Assembly: GCF_001611555.1 (NCBI RefSeq)
Contig: NZ_LSGP01000017.1
Location: forward strand, 372,001 to 436,000
Direction: 5' to 3'
DNA length: 64,000 nucleotides
Source: Anaerosporomusa subterranea
GTDB lineage: Bacteria; Bacillota; Negativicutes; Sporomusales; Acetonemataceae
The translations under genes were made by a program, and so were the position numbers. Shown piece after piece: positions 24,204 through 33,308 of this stretch (the stretch's first letter is position 1; the number at the start of each line of letters is the position of its first letter). The notes under the pieces are model-generated. The model was not told the origin of the DNA. It made no database searches and saw only the letters and a program-made list of their open reading frames with translations.

Positions 24204-26165
24204 ATGTCTCGTGACCCAATCATGAAAGAAACCCGGGAGTTTCAAGCCGAAACAAAACAACTTCTCGATTTGATGGTTCATTCCATCTACACAAATCGCG
24301 AGATCTTCCTGCGGGAACTTATCTCAAACGCTTCTGACGCCATCGATAAGATCCGGTTTGCCTCTCTGACGAACCAAGATCTGCTGGAAGGCGACAGTGA
24401 TTTTGAAATCTTGCTTGTCCCTAATGAGGCGACACATACCCTGACCATCTCTGACAACGGCATGGGCATGACCTATGAAGAAGTTGTTGAGAATATCGGC
24501 ACCATTGCCAAGTCTGGCACGAAAGCCTTTCTTGAAAAGCTAAAAGAAGCTGGCACGGCAAATGATACAGAGTTAATTGGCCAATTCGGTGTCGGCTTTT
24601 ACTCCGCCTTTATGGTGGCAGATAAAGTTACCTTGCTTACCCGTGCTCCTGGTCAGGAAAAGGGCGTGAAGTGGGAGTCCACCGGTGATGGAACTTATAG
24701 TATTGAAGAAATCGATAAAGAAAAACGTGGCACCTCAATCATTCTGACTCTAAATGAGGAATACCGCCAATCGGAGAAATCGGACGAGAAGTTCCTTGAC
24801 CGTTACACTCTCCAAAGCCTGGTCAAGAAGTACTCGGATTATATTCGCTATCCGGTCAAGATGAATTTTATCAAAGAAGAAAAACCGCGTGATGCTGAGG
24901 GCAAGGTGATCGAAGACGCTCCGGTAGAGACGACGATCGAGCTCCGCACCCTTAACTCCCAGACACCGCTCTGGACTCGCGCCAAAAAAGATATCCAGCC
25001 GGAAGAATACAATCAGTTGTATCAGAGTCTGTTCTATGATTGGCAAGATCCGCTGGAAGTTCTCCACTCCAAAGTCGAAGGTGCAGTCGAGTACACTGGC
25101 CTGCTGTTCATTCCCGCAAAAGCACCGATGGATTTTTACATGAAAGAATTCGAGGCCGGGGTAAGATTGTATTCAAAAAATGTGTTCATCATGGAACACT
25201 GTAAGGAGTTATTGCCAGACTATCTGCGCTTTGTCCGTGGTTTGGTGGATTCGCCTGACTTCTCACTGAATATTTCGCGGGAACTGCTCCAACACAGCAA
25301 GCAATTGAAGTTGATCGGCAAAAACCTGGAGAAAAGCATTTTGAAGACGCTGGAGACAATGCTGAGCAAGGATCGATCAAAATACGAAACCTTCTGGAAA
25401 GAGTTTGGCCAGGCTTTGAAAGCGGGTGTGTATTCAGACTTTACTAGCCGGGAAAAACTGCAAGACTTGTTGCTGTTCCCATCTTCTAATCAGCCTGATG
25501 GTGCAACTACGCTGGCTGAATATGTCAGCCGCATGCCTGAAAGCCAAAAAGTCATTTATTATGCCACCGGCAAGGATCAGTCGGCAGTGGAGCGACTGCC
25601 GCAGATGGAATTGCTGCGGGAGAAGAATATCGAAGTACTGTATCTGTTCGACCGTGTCGACGAATTTGCCCTCGACGCGCTGCGTGAATACAAAGAGAAA
25701 AAGTTCCAATCCGTCAGCCGTGGTGATTTGAACCTGGACGATATCCAAGCGCCTGAGGCTAAACAACAGGCTGAAGAAGTCGAAAAAGACAATGAATCGC
25801 TCATTAAAGCAATAAAAGAGCAGCTTTCCGGCAAGGTTGCCGATGTCAAGGTCAGCAGCCGCCTGAAATCAAGTGCCGTCTGCTTAGTCAGCGGCGATAA
25901 TGGCATCAGTCTGTCGATGGAACAAATCTTATCTGAGATGAACAATTCAATGTTCAAGGCTAAACGGATTCTCGAAATCAACCCAGACCATGAATTATTC
26001 GCTGTGCTGAAAGGCTTGTACGAAGCAGGGCCAGAGTCGGACAACTTTAAGGATTACTGCGCTCTATTATACGATCAAGCCCTTCTAATGGAAGGCATCA
26101 CACCCGAAGATCCTGTTGGTTTTGCTAATAAAGTGGCAAAACTGATGGCTAGAGGCGGGAAATAA
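24204..26165 (+). CDS. htpG: HtpG: Hsp90-family chaperone
   Basis: 653 residues, full length for bacterial Hsp90. The N-terminal ATPase domain shows ETKQLLDLMVHSIYTNREIF, LRELISNASDA, the DNGMGM nucleotide loop and GQFGVGFYSAF. The middle domain (to about 520) has the catalytic-arginine region NISRELLQ, and a C-terminal dimer domain follows. It helps fold or remodel client proteins in the cytoplasm under stress. AGGAGGTTATAAC precedes ATG 24204. No CIRCE-type operator is visible upstream. A strong terminator follows immediately. Confidence 0.96.
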   Translation: MSRDPIMKETREFQAETKQLLDLMVHSIYTNREIFLRELISNASDAIDKIRFASLTNQDLLEGDSDFEILLVPNEATHTLTISDNGMGMTYEEVVENIGTIAKSGTKAFLEKLKEAGTANDTELIGQFGVGFYSAFMVADKVTLLTRAPGQEKGVKWESTGDGTYSIEEIDKEKRGTSIILTLNEEYRQSEKSDEKFLDRYTLQSLVKKYSDYIRYPVKMNFIKEEKPRDAEGKVIEDAPVETTIELRTLNSQTPLWTRAKKDIQPEEYNQLYQSLFYDWQDPLEVLHSKVEGAVEYTGLLFIPAKAPMDFYMKEFEAGVRLYSKNVFIMEHCKELLPDYLRFVRGLVDSPDFSLNISRELLQHSKQLKLIGKNLEKSILKTLETMLSKDRSKYETFWKEFGQALKAGVYSDFTSREKLQDLLLFPSSNQPDGATTLAEYVSRMPESQKVIYYATGKDQSAVERLPQMELLREKNIEVLYLFDRVDEFALDALREYKEKKFQSVSRGDLNLDDIQAPEAKQQAEEVEKDNESLIKAIKEQLSGKVADVKVSSRLKSSAVCLVSGDNGISLSMEQILSEMNNSMFKAKRILEINPDHELFAVLKGLYEAGPESDNFKDYCALLYDQALLMEGITPEDPVGFANKVAKLMARGGK

Positions 26166-26167
26166 CA

Positions 26168-26207
26168 GAAAAGCGAGCTCCTCGATTGAGGGGCTCGCTT
26201 TTCTTTA
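26168..26207 (+). terminator. Terminator of htpG
   Basis: GAAAAGCGAGC and GCTCGCTTTTC form the stem, followed by TTTAAG. Confidence 0.9.
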
Positions 26208-26257
26208 AGGCGTTTACAACGTATAAATTGTGAGGCGTCTCGAAGGCTTGTAGCGCA

Positions 26258-26348
26258 AGAAACGGAACACGAGCGTCACGAGACGACACGAGCGACACTA
26301 AGGAAAACCGTTTTGTGTCGCTCGTGTATCGTTAGTGACACTCGTGTT
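26258..26348. repeat. Dispersed repeat family C, copy 1 (long palindrome)
   Basis: ACACGAGCGTCAC...CACGAGCGACA on the left pairs with TGTCGCTCGTG...GTGACACTCGTGT on the right, with mismatched bulges. The left arm AACACGAGCGTCACGAGACG recurs nearly unchanged at 55587. No coding frame. Confidence 0.75.
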
Positions 26349-26433
26349 AATCGTATTTTGCAACACTGCGGGCAGGCGGCGTACCGAGCGGGGATATCTG
26401 GGAGAAAGGCGACTAGTCTAGATTATGTTTTGT

Positions 26434-26468
26434 AGGATGTCTCTGGCGTTGCTAGAGGCGTCCTTTTT
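26434..26468 (+). terminator. Hairpin with T run upstream of the sensor cyclase
   Basis: AGGATGTCTCT and AGAGGCGTCCT pair with G-U tolerance and are followed by TTTTTAT. No gene lies directly upstream, so it may end readthrough from htpG or belong to a leader RNA. A second inverted repeat (GGGGCATGCAC/GTGCCCC, 26516-26550) follows. The rest of 26470-26716 holds nothing I can assign. Confidence 0.6.
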
Positions 26469-26716
26469 ATATAAAATGTAGCTCTCCGCGGTTACTCTGA
26501 GCGAGGGCAGGTATAGGGGCATGCACTAACGACGCAGTTTACGTGCCCCTATTCTCGCCATGAATATCTTTATGCAATTGCAGGAAGAATAGATGCTTGT
26601 CTTGAATAAATTACAATATGCTGGGACAAAAGTCCTGGTTGTGTGTAGCCTTTTTTCTGTACAGCTAAAGTTGCGATTAATTCTGCATCCTGGCATATTC
26701 GGCGAAGAATGAAGGT

Positions 26717-28468
26717 GTGACGAAAGTGTGGTTATGGTCTCGGCCGGAGTCTTTGCAACGGAAAATAATTGGGTTTATTTTGGTAATTAGCTTCTTTCTG
26801 CTGGCATTATCAGTATTTATTGTTTATATAGCGCGAGATAATTATGAAAACGCCAGAAACTTGGAACAGACTTCGCAGATTACCAGGGAGCTTACGCGGG
26901 CAGTGCGAGACCTAGCACTTGAACGCGGACGAATGAATGTTGTTTTGCGGTCCATGTCGCCGATTAGCGAGGAGAACCGTAATTTCATTGAGACGAGGCG
27001 GCGTTTGTCAGAGGAGCATTTAAACGTTGCCTTAGAACAGCTAGCATCAATACATCCGCCTCAAGCAGCTGATCTGGCTAAATCGTATGCAGCAATAGTA
27101 GAATTGCGCCAGCAGGTTGACACCGAGTCGCGTAAAAGCTATGAAGCGAGGCAGCCGGGGATTGCCCGAATTTGGTTGAAGCAGGCTACTGATTTTATCT
27201 ATCGGGTAGAAAATGTGTTGCTCCATCTGGGCAGAGCCCGAGTAGACTCAGGAAAGTTTTTCTTATATCACCAACTTGTGTTGGATAGTTTAAGTTTCCG
27301 GCAACTGGCTGGTCATCATGCAACCTCGCTTACCACTGTGTTGGTCAGACCGGATGCTGTTTCTCCCCAGCAGTATGATGAAATTGCTTTTTTCAAAATG
27401 CAGGCAGATTCTCTCTGGTCTGGTATCGAAATGCAAGTGACGAATCTGGCGGAGCCGGAGATCACGAAGGCTAAAGAACAGGTATTTCTCCACTACTATA
27501 ATGAATATCGCCCTGAACAAGAAATGCAGCTTTCTCTTGCCCAATCGAGGCAGGTCGACTCGGATTCGGTCGCGCATTTGCAGAAACTTTCGGTGTCTGC
27601 GTTTGATACGATTTATTTGTTAATTGATGTAGCTGATTCGAAAATGCAGGAATATGTTAATGGTATGCTGGTCAAAGCAAAGTGGCTGTTTATCGCCGGA
27701 ATTGGGCAATTTGCTGCCTGCCTCTTGTTGGTCATTTTTTGCATCACCTATTTTGAACAGCGCTTATTTCGTCCGTTACAGAGAATTATCTATGCATTAG
27801 AGCAACTCGGCAGCAACGAAGAAATCTGTATCCTCAACGAGGAATTGCAGCGACCGGATGAAATCGGCCAAATTAACAAAGGAGTGCAGCGCCTGCAGAC
27901 AAGTATAGCCGAAGAACGGCGATTAATGACAGAGAACGAGCACTTGGCGATGACTGATTTTTTAACAGGTTGTTTGAACAAACGCGGCTTTTATTTGCTG
28001 GCCGAGGCTGAGCTTAGCCGGGCGGCAAGGGAGAACATGCCGATTTCTTTCCTGTTTTCCGATTTAGACGACCTAAAGCAGCTAAATGACAGCTATGGTC
28101 ATCTAATTGGCGATGAAGCAGTCAAGCATTTTGCGACCTGCGTTACAAGCCAGTGTCGCCCATATGACCTTATCGGCCGTTTTGGCGGTGATGAGTTTGT
28201 CTTTTGCTTTCCTAACGCTTCTGAGGAGCAGGCGCTGAAGATTGTCAAACGGATACAAACCGCACTAGAAAAGAGCAGTTTTCAAGTTGGCGAGACTGAC
28301 ATGTTATTGCAGCTTAGCGCCAGTTTTGGTCTTGTAGCAAACGTAACCGGAGAAGACCGGGATCTAGAGTGGTTTATCCATCAGGCAGATATGGCACTAT
28401 ACAAGGCGAAACAAAACGGGAAAAATTGTGTAATGCTTGGCGTTAACCAAAATGGCACCTTTTGTTAA
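26717..28468 (+). CDS. Membrane sensor diguanylate cyclase (GGDEF)
   Basis: 583 residues: membrane helix at about 18-38, an extracytoplasmic helical sensor of about 270 residues, second helix near 315-335 (IAGIGQFAACLLLVIFCITY), a HAMP-like linker, then a GGDEF domain from about 405. The active motif RFGGDEF is intact (about residue 490), and the inhibitory site RPYD lies in the usual place before it. It should make c-di-GMP with product inhibition. GTG 26717 sits too close to AAGG, so GTG 26726 is an alternative start. A second cyclase follows 38 bases on. Confidence 0.88.
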   Translation: MTKVWLWSRPESLQRKIIGFILVISFFLLALSVFIVYIARDNYENARNLEQTSQITRELTRAVRDLALERGRMNVVLRSMSPISEENRNFIETRRRLSEEHLNVALEQLASIHPPQAADLAKSYAAIVELRQQVDTESRKSYEARQPGIARIWLKQATDFIYRVENVLLHLGRARVDSGKFFLYHQLVLDSLSFRQLAGHHATSLTTVLVRPDAVSPQQYDEIAFFKMQADSLWSGIEMQVTNLAEPEITKAKEQVFLHYYNEYRPEQEMQLSLAQSRQVDSDSVAHLQKLSVSAFDTIYLLIDVADSKMQEYVNGMLVKAKWLFIAGIGQFAACLLLVIFCITYFEQRLFRPLQRIIYALEQLGSNEEICILNEELQRPDEIGQINKGVQRLQTSIAEERRLMTENEHLAMTDFLTGCLNKRGFYLLAEAELSRAARENMPISFLFSDLDDLKQLNDSYGHLIGDEAVKHFATCVTSQCRPYDLIGRFGGDEFVFCFPNASEEQALKIVKRIQTALEKSSFQVGETDMLLQLSASFGLVANVTGEDRDLEWFIHQADMALYKAKQNGKNCVMLGVNQNGTFC

Positions 28469-28506
28469 AGGTGTTTGGCGGAAAAACGGGAATATATTAT
28501 ATTTAG

Positions 28507-30072
28507 ATGAAGATCCGGATGGCGGTGTTTTTGATGGAAAATGAGCATCAACCTGATAACATACCGGTAGTATCGCTAAACGATGCGCTAACCGCTGGGC
28601 TTATGACAATGTTTGAAAATCGCCATGACTTGACACAGGCCCTTGCCGCGGCTGTGCAGGCGGCGTATCAGCTGACTGGCTGTGAACATGTCTTTTTAAC
28701 TCGCTATGACCAAGTAATGAAAACTTTTTCCTCTGTCGCTTGGGAAAGTTCATTAAACCCCGGGCCAGTTACTCTCGAACAGAAGTTTATGGGTGACAGC
28801 TATCTGGCGAAGCAGATGGTCTTTATCGCTGACTTGTCACAATATAATTACCGCTTGAAGTCAGCGGTCGCGCGACTAGGCCTCAAGTCGATGATTGGAA
28901 TTCCTCTTGTCGATAGCAATGGCCTGCTTGGAACACTAGAATGCTTTTCGCATGAGCCAAACTTCTTTTCCCAGGAGCAGCTGGGACAACTATCCTTGTT
29001 GGCAAAACAAGCAGCTTTATTTATTGAACAGGATGATCATGCCGAAGACTGCAGACTGTGGGCGATAGAGAATGCTTTTATGCATGAGGTGCATGCCTCC
29101 GACCAGTCAGCAGAAGGTACATTGCTATACAAGCTAGGTAAGGCACTGGGCGATTTGTTTGCAGTTGACGGCATCGCTGTTTTTGGCTTGGAGCCAGATT
29201 CTCAATATGATATTTTGCAAGAGGTTATCGCGATCGGCTTTACTACCCAGGATGTCACAACCCTAAAGAAGTCCATCCATTCCTCATTGCTGGATAAACT
29301 GCTGCATCACTCGGATTTTATTAATGATGGACTGTTTATGAAGCATAACCTAAGCAGCTCAGCTTCTGAGCCCAAAAAGGTCCTGACCATTGCGCCAGTC
29401 GCCTGGCGGAAGACACTTCACGGACTAGTCGTGTACTACCGAACAAAACCAATCTCTGAAGCTATTCAAGCGAGAGTGGAGCGCTTTGCCGCCCGCATGA
29501 TCGACTATTTAGCTAGTGTATTGAACCGGAAAGCGTTATACAATACTATCCAGCGCGTTAGTCTCACCGATGCGCTGACCCAGTTGCCCAACCGCAGGCT
29601 GTTTGACTACATCTTTACCCGAGAGTTTGAGAAGGTCAAGCGCGGAAAGCAGTCTTTGGGGCTGCTGCTGATTGATATCGATTTCTTCAAAGATATTAAC
29701 GATCAATCTGGTCATCAGGCTGGAGATGCGATTTTAGAACTGCTTGGCGGCATGCTGAAAAATAGCTTTCGCAGCATTGATTTGCCAGCCCGCTATGGTG
29801 GCGAAGAGTTTGCGGTCATCCTGCCAGATACAGACGTGAAAAGTGCACTTGCAGCTGCTGAGCGCTTCCGTGAGGAAGTGGAAGTAACGGCGTTTGCCGC
29901 CGGTAATCTGAGGCTTTCCGTTACAGTAAGCATCGGTATCGCTATCCATAATAGTCGAACTGGGCAATGCTACTGTGACCAGACGGCAGTTCTTCATGCC
30001 GCCGATCAAGCTATGTACCGGGCCAAGGAGCAGGGGCGGAACAGAGTAGTTGTAGCAAAAGTCTCTGGCTGA
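28507..30072 (+). CDS. GAF-domain diguanylate cyclase (GGEEF)
   Basis: 521 residues, soluble. An N-terminal GAF domain (about 40-180; YQLTGCEHVFLTRYDQ and MIGIPLVDSNGLLGTLECFS) and a second GAF-like region (about 200-340) precede a GGDEF domain with TDALTQLPNRRLFDYIF and the active motif YGGEEF (about 430). The RSID inhibitory-site motif is present. ATG 28507 has no good ribosome site; ATG 28534 is possible. Lying directly after a membrane-bound cyclase, it could respond to a cytoplasmic signal in the same circuit. Confidence 0.85.
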   Translation: MKIRMAVFLMENEHQPDNIPVVSLNDALTAGLMTMFENRHDLTQALAAAVQAAYQLTGCEHVFLTRYDQVMKTFSSVAWESSLNPGPVTLEQKFMGDSYLAKQMVFIADLSQYNYRLKSAVARLGLKSMIGIPLVDSNGLLGTLECFSHEPNFFSQEQLGQLSLLAKQAALFIEQDDHAEDCRLWAIENAFMHEVHASDQSAEGTLLYKLGKALGDLFAVDGIAVFGLEPDSQYDILQEVIAIGFTTQDVTTLKKSIHSSLLDKLLHHSDFINDGLFMKHNLSSSASEPKKVLTIAPVAWRKTLHGLVVYYRTKPISEAIQARVERFAARMIDYLASVLNRKALYNTIQRVSLTDALTQLPNRRLFDYIFTREFEKVKRGKQSLGLLLIDIDFFKDINDQSGHQAGDAILELLGGMLKNSFRSIDLPARYGGEEFAVILPDTDVKSALAAAERFREEVEVTAFAAGNLRLSVTVSIGIAIHNSRTGQCYCDQTAVLHAADQAMYRAKEQGRNRVVVAKVSG

Positions 30073-30096
30073 ATCCTGTAGAATGAGGTGACATAC

Positions 30097-31659
30097 ATGG
30101 CGGTAACCGTGAAAAAGGTCATGGAAATAGAGGCTTTTTCAGAATCGGTAACTCTCATTGCCGGACATGCCGGCATAAATAATGTAATTACCTATGTGAC
30201 TGTTAGCGAGACCCCGGACTTTTATGAATGGGTAAGCGGCGGCGAGTTTGTCTTGACTACTCTCTATGCATACAAAGATCGTCAGGATCTACAAGTAGAA
30301 AATTATACCGAATTAGCCAAGCGCGGCATTGCTGCTTTTGGTGTGAAGGTACAACGGTTTGTCGAGGCCATTCCGCAAGACCTTATTGATATAGCTAATT
30401 CCTATCAGGTTCCTCTGTTTGCCATCAGGCGAGAAACAAAGTTTCGCGAGATTATTCAAACAATCACCGCTGAACTCAATAATTATCAGACAAATATCTT
30501 GCTTGAGGTCGAGTCTCACTATAAAGAATTGGCTAAGGTTGCGTTGGTGAGCGGCGATTTCAATGAGTATATTCGGGGCTTCGGCAGGCGAGCCGGTAGC
30601 AGTATTTATTGCTTCCAGGCTGATTTAAAATTATTAGGCAGCTACCAAAAATCTACTCATGGTAACGCTGCACAGGCAGTAAGAGAAAAGCTTGAACAGT
30701 ACATTCTCTGGCAGGAGGAAGTCCTGAATCCGGTTGATTATGACGGTTTGCATATCTTTGCTTGTGTGACGCGTGGACAAGCGCTGGGTTATTTGGTTGT
30801 TGTTAATGCAGAACGTCTCAGCGAAAAGCACATGTTAATGGCGAGTCAGCTAACCACTTTTCTGACAATGAAGCTGATTGATCAACTGGAAACCGAACGG
30901 AAAATGCTGACTTCGTTACTTGATGAATTGCTGTATAAACGTAATCTAAATGAAGAAGAGTTGCGGGAACTACTCATATTACATGGGTTAAAGCATCAAC
31001 AAATGTATCGGGTTATCATTGTGAGGGGAAGAGCTGAGACTGATTTATCCTTAGCGATAAGTCAAATCAGGACTTGCTGTAATAAAATTAAAGAATTGCT
31101 GGGTGAGGCACTGGTCATTGACAAGACTAATGAAATAGTGATTATTGGTGCCAATGAGCAGCCTGACGACGCCATTCCACCTCGCTGGCTAAAAAATCTG
31201 GGCTATGATGTGTTTTCTGATGCTTTTCCGGCTGTTATTGGCGTCGGTCCTTCGGTCGCTAATGCGAAGGATATTCAATCAAGCTATCAAATTGCTAAGA
31301 ACACGATCAAAGCGGGGCATGTCTTTGGCCACAGCGCTATCCTGTACTATGCGCATTTTCTCGCTCGAATCTTGTTGTTGCATTCGGTCGGCACACCTGA
31401 ACAGGAATACTTGTTGACGAATATCATCAATCCATTGCTCGATCAGGACGCCCGTTATAATTCACAGATCCTGCCGACAATTGAAGCAATGATCTTTGCT
31501 GATGACCTGGAACAAGCGGCCACAGCGCTGTTTGTTCATACGAACACAATTAGGTACCGTCTGAATAAAATTAAAACCATTACCGGTCATGACTTTTTCA
31601 CTGCTAAAGGCAGATATACGATAACCACTGCCTATATTGTATATATCTACAATAAATAA
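30097..31659 (+). CDS. PucR-family transcriptional regulator
   Basis: 520 residues. The N-terminal PucR-type domain (to about 130) has ESVTLIAGHAGINNVITYVT and SGGEFVLTT; a middle region follows; the C-terminal helix-turn-helix ends ALFVHTNTIRYRLNKIKTIT, the family signature. Relatives sense purine-related or other small molecules and activate catabolic genes. GAGGTG lies six bases before ATG 30097; the GTG at 30088 is part of that site. The next gene is an MFS transporter after a terminator and is a plausible target, though this is inference. Confidence 0.85.
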   Translation: MAVTVKKVMEIEAFSESVTLIAGHAGINNVITYVTVSETPDFYEWVSGGEFVLTTLYAYKDRQDLQVENYTELAKRGIAAFGVKVQRFVEAIPQDLIDIANSYQVPLFAIRRETKFREIIQTITAELNNYQTNILLEVESHYKELAKVALVSGDFNEYIRGFGRRAGSSIYCFQADLKLLGSYQKSTHGNAAQAVREKLEQYILWQEEVLNPVDYDGLHIFACVTRGQALGYLVVVNAERLSEKHMLMASQLTTFLTMKLIDQLETERKMLTSLLDELLYKRNLNEEELRELLILHGLKHQQMYRVIIVRGRAETDLSLAISQIRTCCNKIKELLGEALVIDKTNEIVIIGANEQPDDAIPPRWLKNLGYDVFSDAFPAVIGVGPSVANAKDIQSSYQIAKNTIKAGHVFGHSAILYYAHFLARILLLHSVGTPEQEYLLTNIINPLLDQDARYNSQILPTIEAMIFADDLEQAATALFVHTNTIRYRLNKIKTITGHDFFTAKGRYTITTAYIVYIYNK

Positions 31660-31743
31660 GGACTGTGCTTGTTATATTCTGCAATACAACTTAACAATCG
31701 CAAAGCGGGTTGTTTAAAACGACAAAAACCCTGTTATTTTTTC

Positions 31744-31769
31744 AAAGCCTTCAACGAAGGCTTTTTTTG
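31744..31769 (+). terminator. Terminator of the pucR-like gene
   Basis: AAAGCCTTC-AAC-GAAGGCTTT followed by a T run. Confidence 0.88.
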
Positions 31770-31816
31770 TTGAAACGCTAATTCTTTATAATAGTAAATA
31801 TAAGGGGGATTAATTC

Positions 31817-33175
31817 ATGAGTTATTGGTGGGGAAAAGCAACGTATCGCTGGGTGATTCTGTCTTCCTGCATGTTAGTCTATTGTACCTCTCAGTTAGTC
31901 CGATGGAATTATGCTAGTATCACAAAGTATCTGACAACTGACTTAGCCATCGGTAAGCCCGAATTAGGTTTGTTGGGTTCGGCATTTTTCTATGCTTACG
32001 CTTTTGCGCAGATTCCTTGGGGAAGCGCGACTGATATGTTCGGAGGTAGGCGTGTTATTCCTGTAGGTATCGTGATCTTATCATTATTTTTGGCTGGCTT
32101 CGCATTCAGTGCAACCTTTACGCAAGCAATGACTTGGCGGGCATTGATGGGCTTTGTGGCTGCCGCAGGCTATGTGCCGATTACGGCAGTGCTTTCCAAG
32201 TGGTTCTCGGTTAAAGAACGCGGCTTTGCAATGGAAATGTACTCAGGGCCAGGTGGCGGCTTAGGTGAAGCGCTAACCTTCCTGATGATTCCGCTGATTG
32301 CTCTGGCTATGTCTGATGGCGGCATCTTCGGTTTGACTGGCTGGCGGGGATCAACGTTTTTCATGGCTATTGTCGTGTTTGCAATTGCCATTTCGAGTGC
32401 ATTCATGCTGCGGTCAGACCCTTCCGACATGGGTTTGCCCTCGATTCAAAAGGCTGAAGACAAGAAGAAAGATGGCAATTATGCTGAAACCGTAAAGAGT
32501 GTTATTAAAGACCCGGCGCTTTGGGTTATGTCGCTAGTATGGTCTGGTTATATGATTGCCGCCCGGCTTGTACCCGGCTGGCTGCCACTGTATGCTGCTG
32601 ACTTTTATATTCAAACTACCGGCATGTCAAAGGAAAAAGCGATGGTTGCCGGTGGCGCGATGGCAACAGTCTACGTTTTGGGGCGGGTATTTGGTACGCC
32701 GATGGTTGGCAAGTTGTCTGATTATCTGCTGAAACGTAATAATACTCCGCGCAGTGTCATCATCCTCGCTGGACTGCTGCTCATCTCGGGTATGTTCTAT
32801 GTGTACACAACTCCGATTCCCTCCACTTTTGCTATGGGTGCGCTGGCCTTCTTCAGCGGCATTGTCATCAATATTTTCCCACTGATCAATGCATCTGCTG
32901 CTGAGATATGGTCTATCCGTGCGACTGGCTTTAGCATGGGGATTATTAATACGGTTGGACAATTTGCCGGCGCCATGGCGCTTTCTGCCAGCGGCTACAT
33001 GGCTGTCAAGTATTCCATCAAAGGCGGTGCTTTCTATACTGAATTTCTTGGCATTTGGTATCTAGGCATACTGACAAGCTTGGCAGCTGCAGTGGCGGCG
33101 GTATATGTTATCTATCGTGAAAAAAAAGCTTTTGCTATTCACCATGCCCACGATGGTGAAGAAAAAGGGGTATAA
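31817..33175 (+). CDS. MFS transporter
   Basis: 452 residues with about 12 membrane helices. The loop between helices 2 and 3 reads WGSATDMFGGRRVIPVG, the MFS signature; helix 4 carries WRALMGFVAAAGYVPITAVL, and KWFSVKERGFAM is typical of anion/organic-acid members. A cytoplasmic loop (EDKKKDGNYAETVKSVIKD) separates the two halves. The substrate is unknown; the neighbouring PucR-type regulator and the CoA-transferase genes suggest an organic acid. An AGGGGGATT ribosome site precedes ATG 31817. Confidence 0.85.
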   Translation: MSYWWGKATYRWVILSSCMLVYCTSQLVRWNYASITKYLTTDLAIGKPELGLLGSAFFYAYAFAQIPWGSATDMFGGRRVIPVGIVILSLFLAGFAFSATFTQAMTWRALMGFVAAAGYVPITAVLSKWFSVKERGFAMEMYSGPGGGLGEALTFLMIPLIALAMSDGGIFGLTGWRGSTFFMAIVVFAIAISSAFMLRSDPSDMGLPSIQKAEDKKKDGNYAETVKSVIKDPALWVMSLVWSGYMIAARLVPGWLPLYAADFYIQTTGMSKEKAMVAGGAMATVYVLGRVFGTPMVGKLSDYLLKRNNTPRSVIILAGLLLISGMFYVYTTPIPSTFAMGALAFFSGIVINIFPLINASAAEIWSIRATGFSMGIINTVGQFAGAMALSASGYMAVKYSIKGGAFYTEFLGIWYLGILTSLAAAVAAVYVIYREKKAFAIHHAHDGEEKGV

Positions 33176-33211
33176 GCAACGTTTGGTTATAAGCTAAGCA
33201 AAAATAGTACC

Positions 33212-33258
33212 ATGAGGATTTAATCGATTTGCTTTGGCAAGCCGATTAAATCCTCATC
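33212..33258. promoter_or_regulatory. Perfect 15-bp inverted repeat ahead of the thiolase gene
   Basis: ATGAGGATTTAATCG at 33212-33226 and CGATTAAATCCTCAT at 33244-33258, with a smaller TTGC/GCAA pair inside. There is no T run on the plus strand, so it is a poor terminator. It may be an operator or an mRNA hairpin ending the MFS transcript. Confidence 0.6.
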
Positions 33259-33308
33259 GCACTACAACGAGTGAGTGTGACGAAAGCAGAAAGAGGGAGG
33301 AACTATAA

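Noticed and set aside
26470-26716. c-di-GMP riboswitch ahead of the cyclase gene
   Set aside because: Looked for GEMM-type conserved blocks because of the GGDEF genes; the inverted repeats present do not match them.
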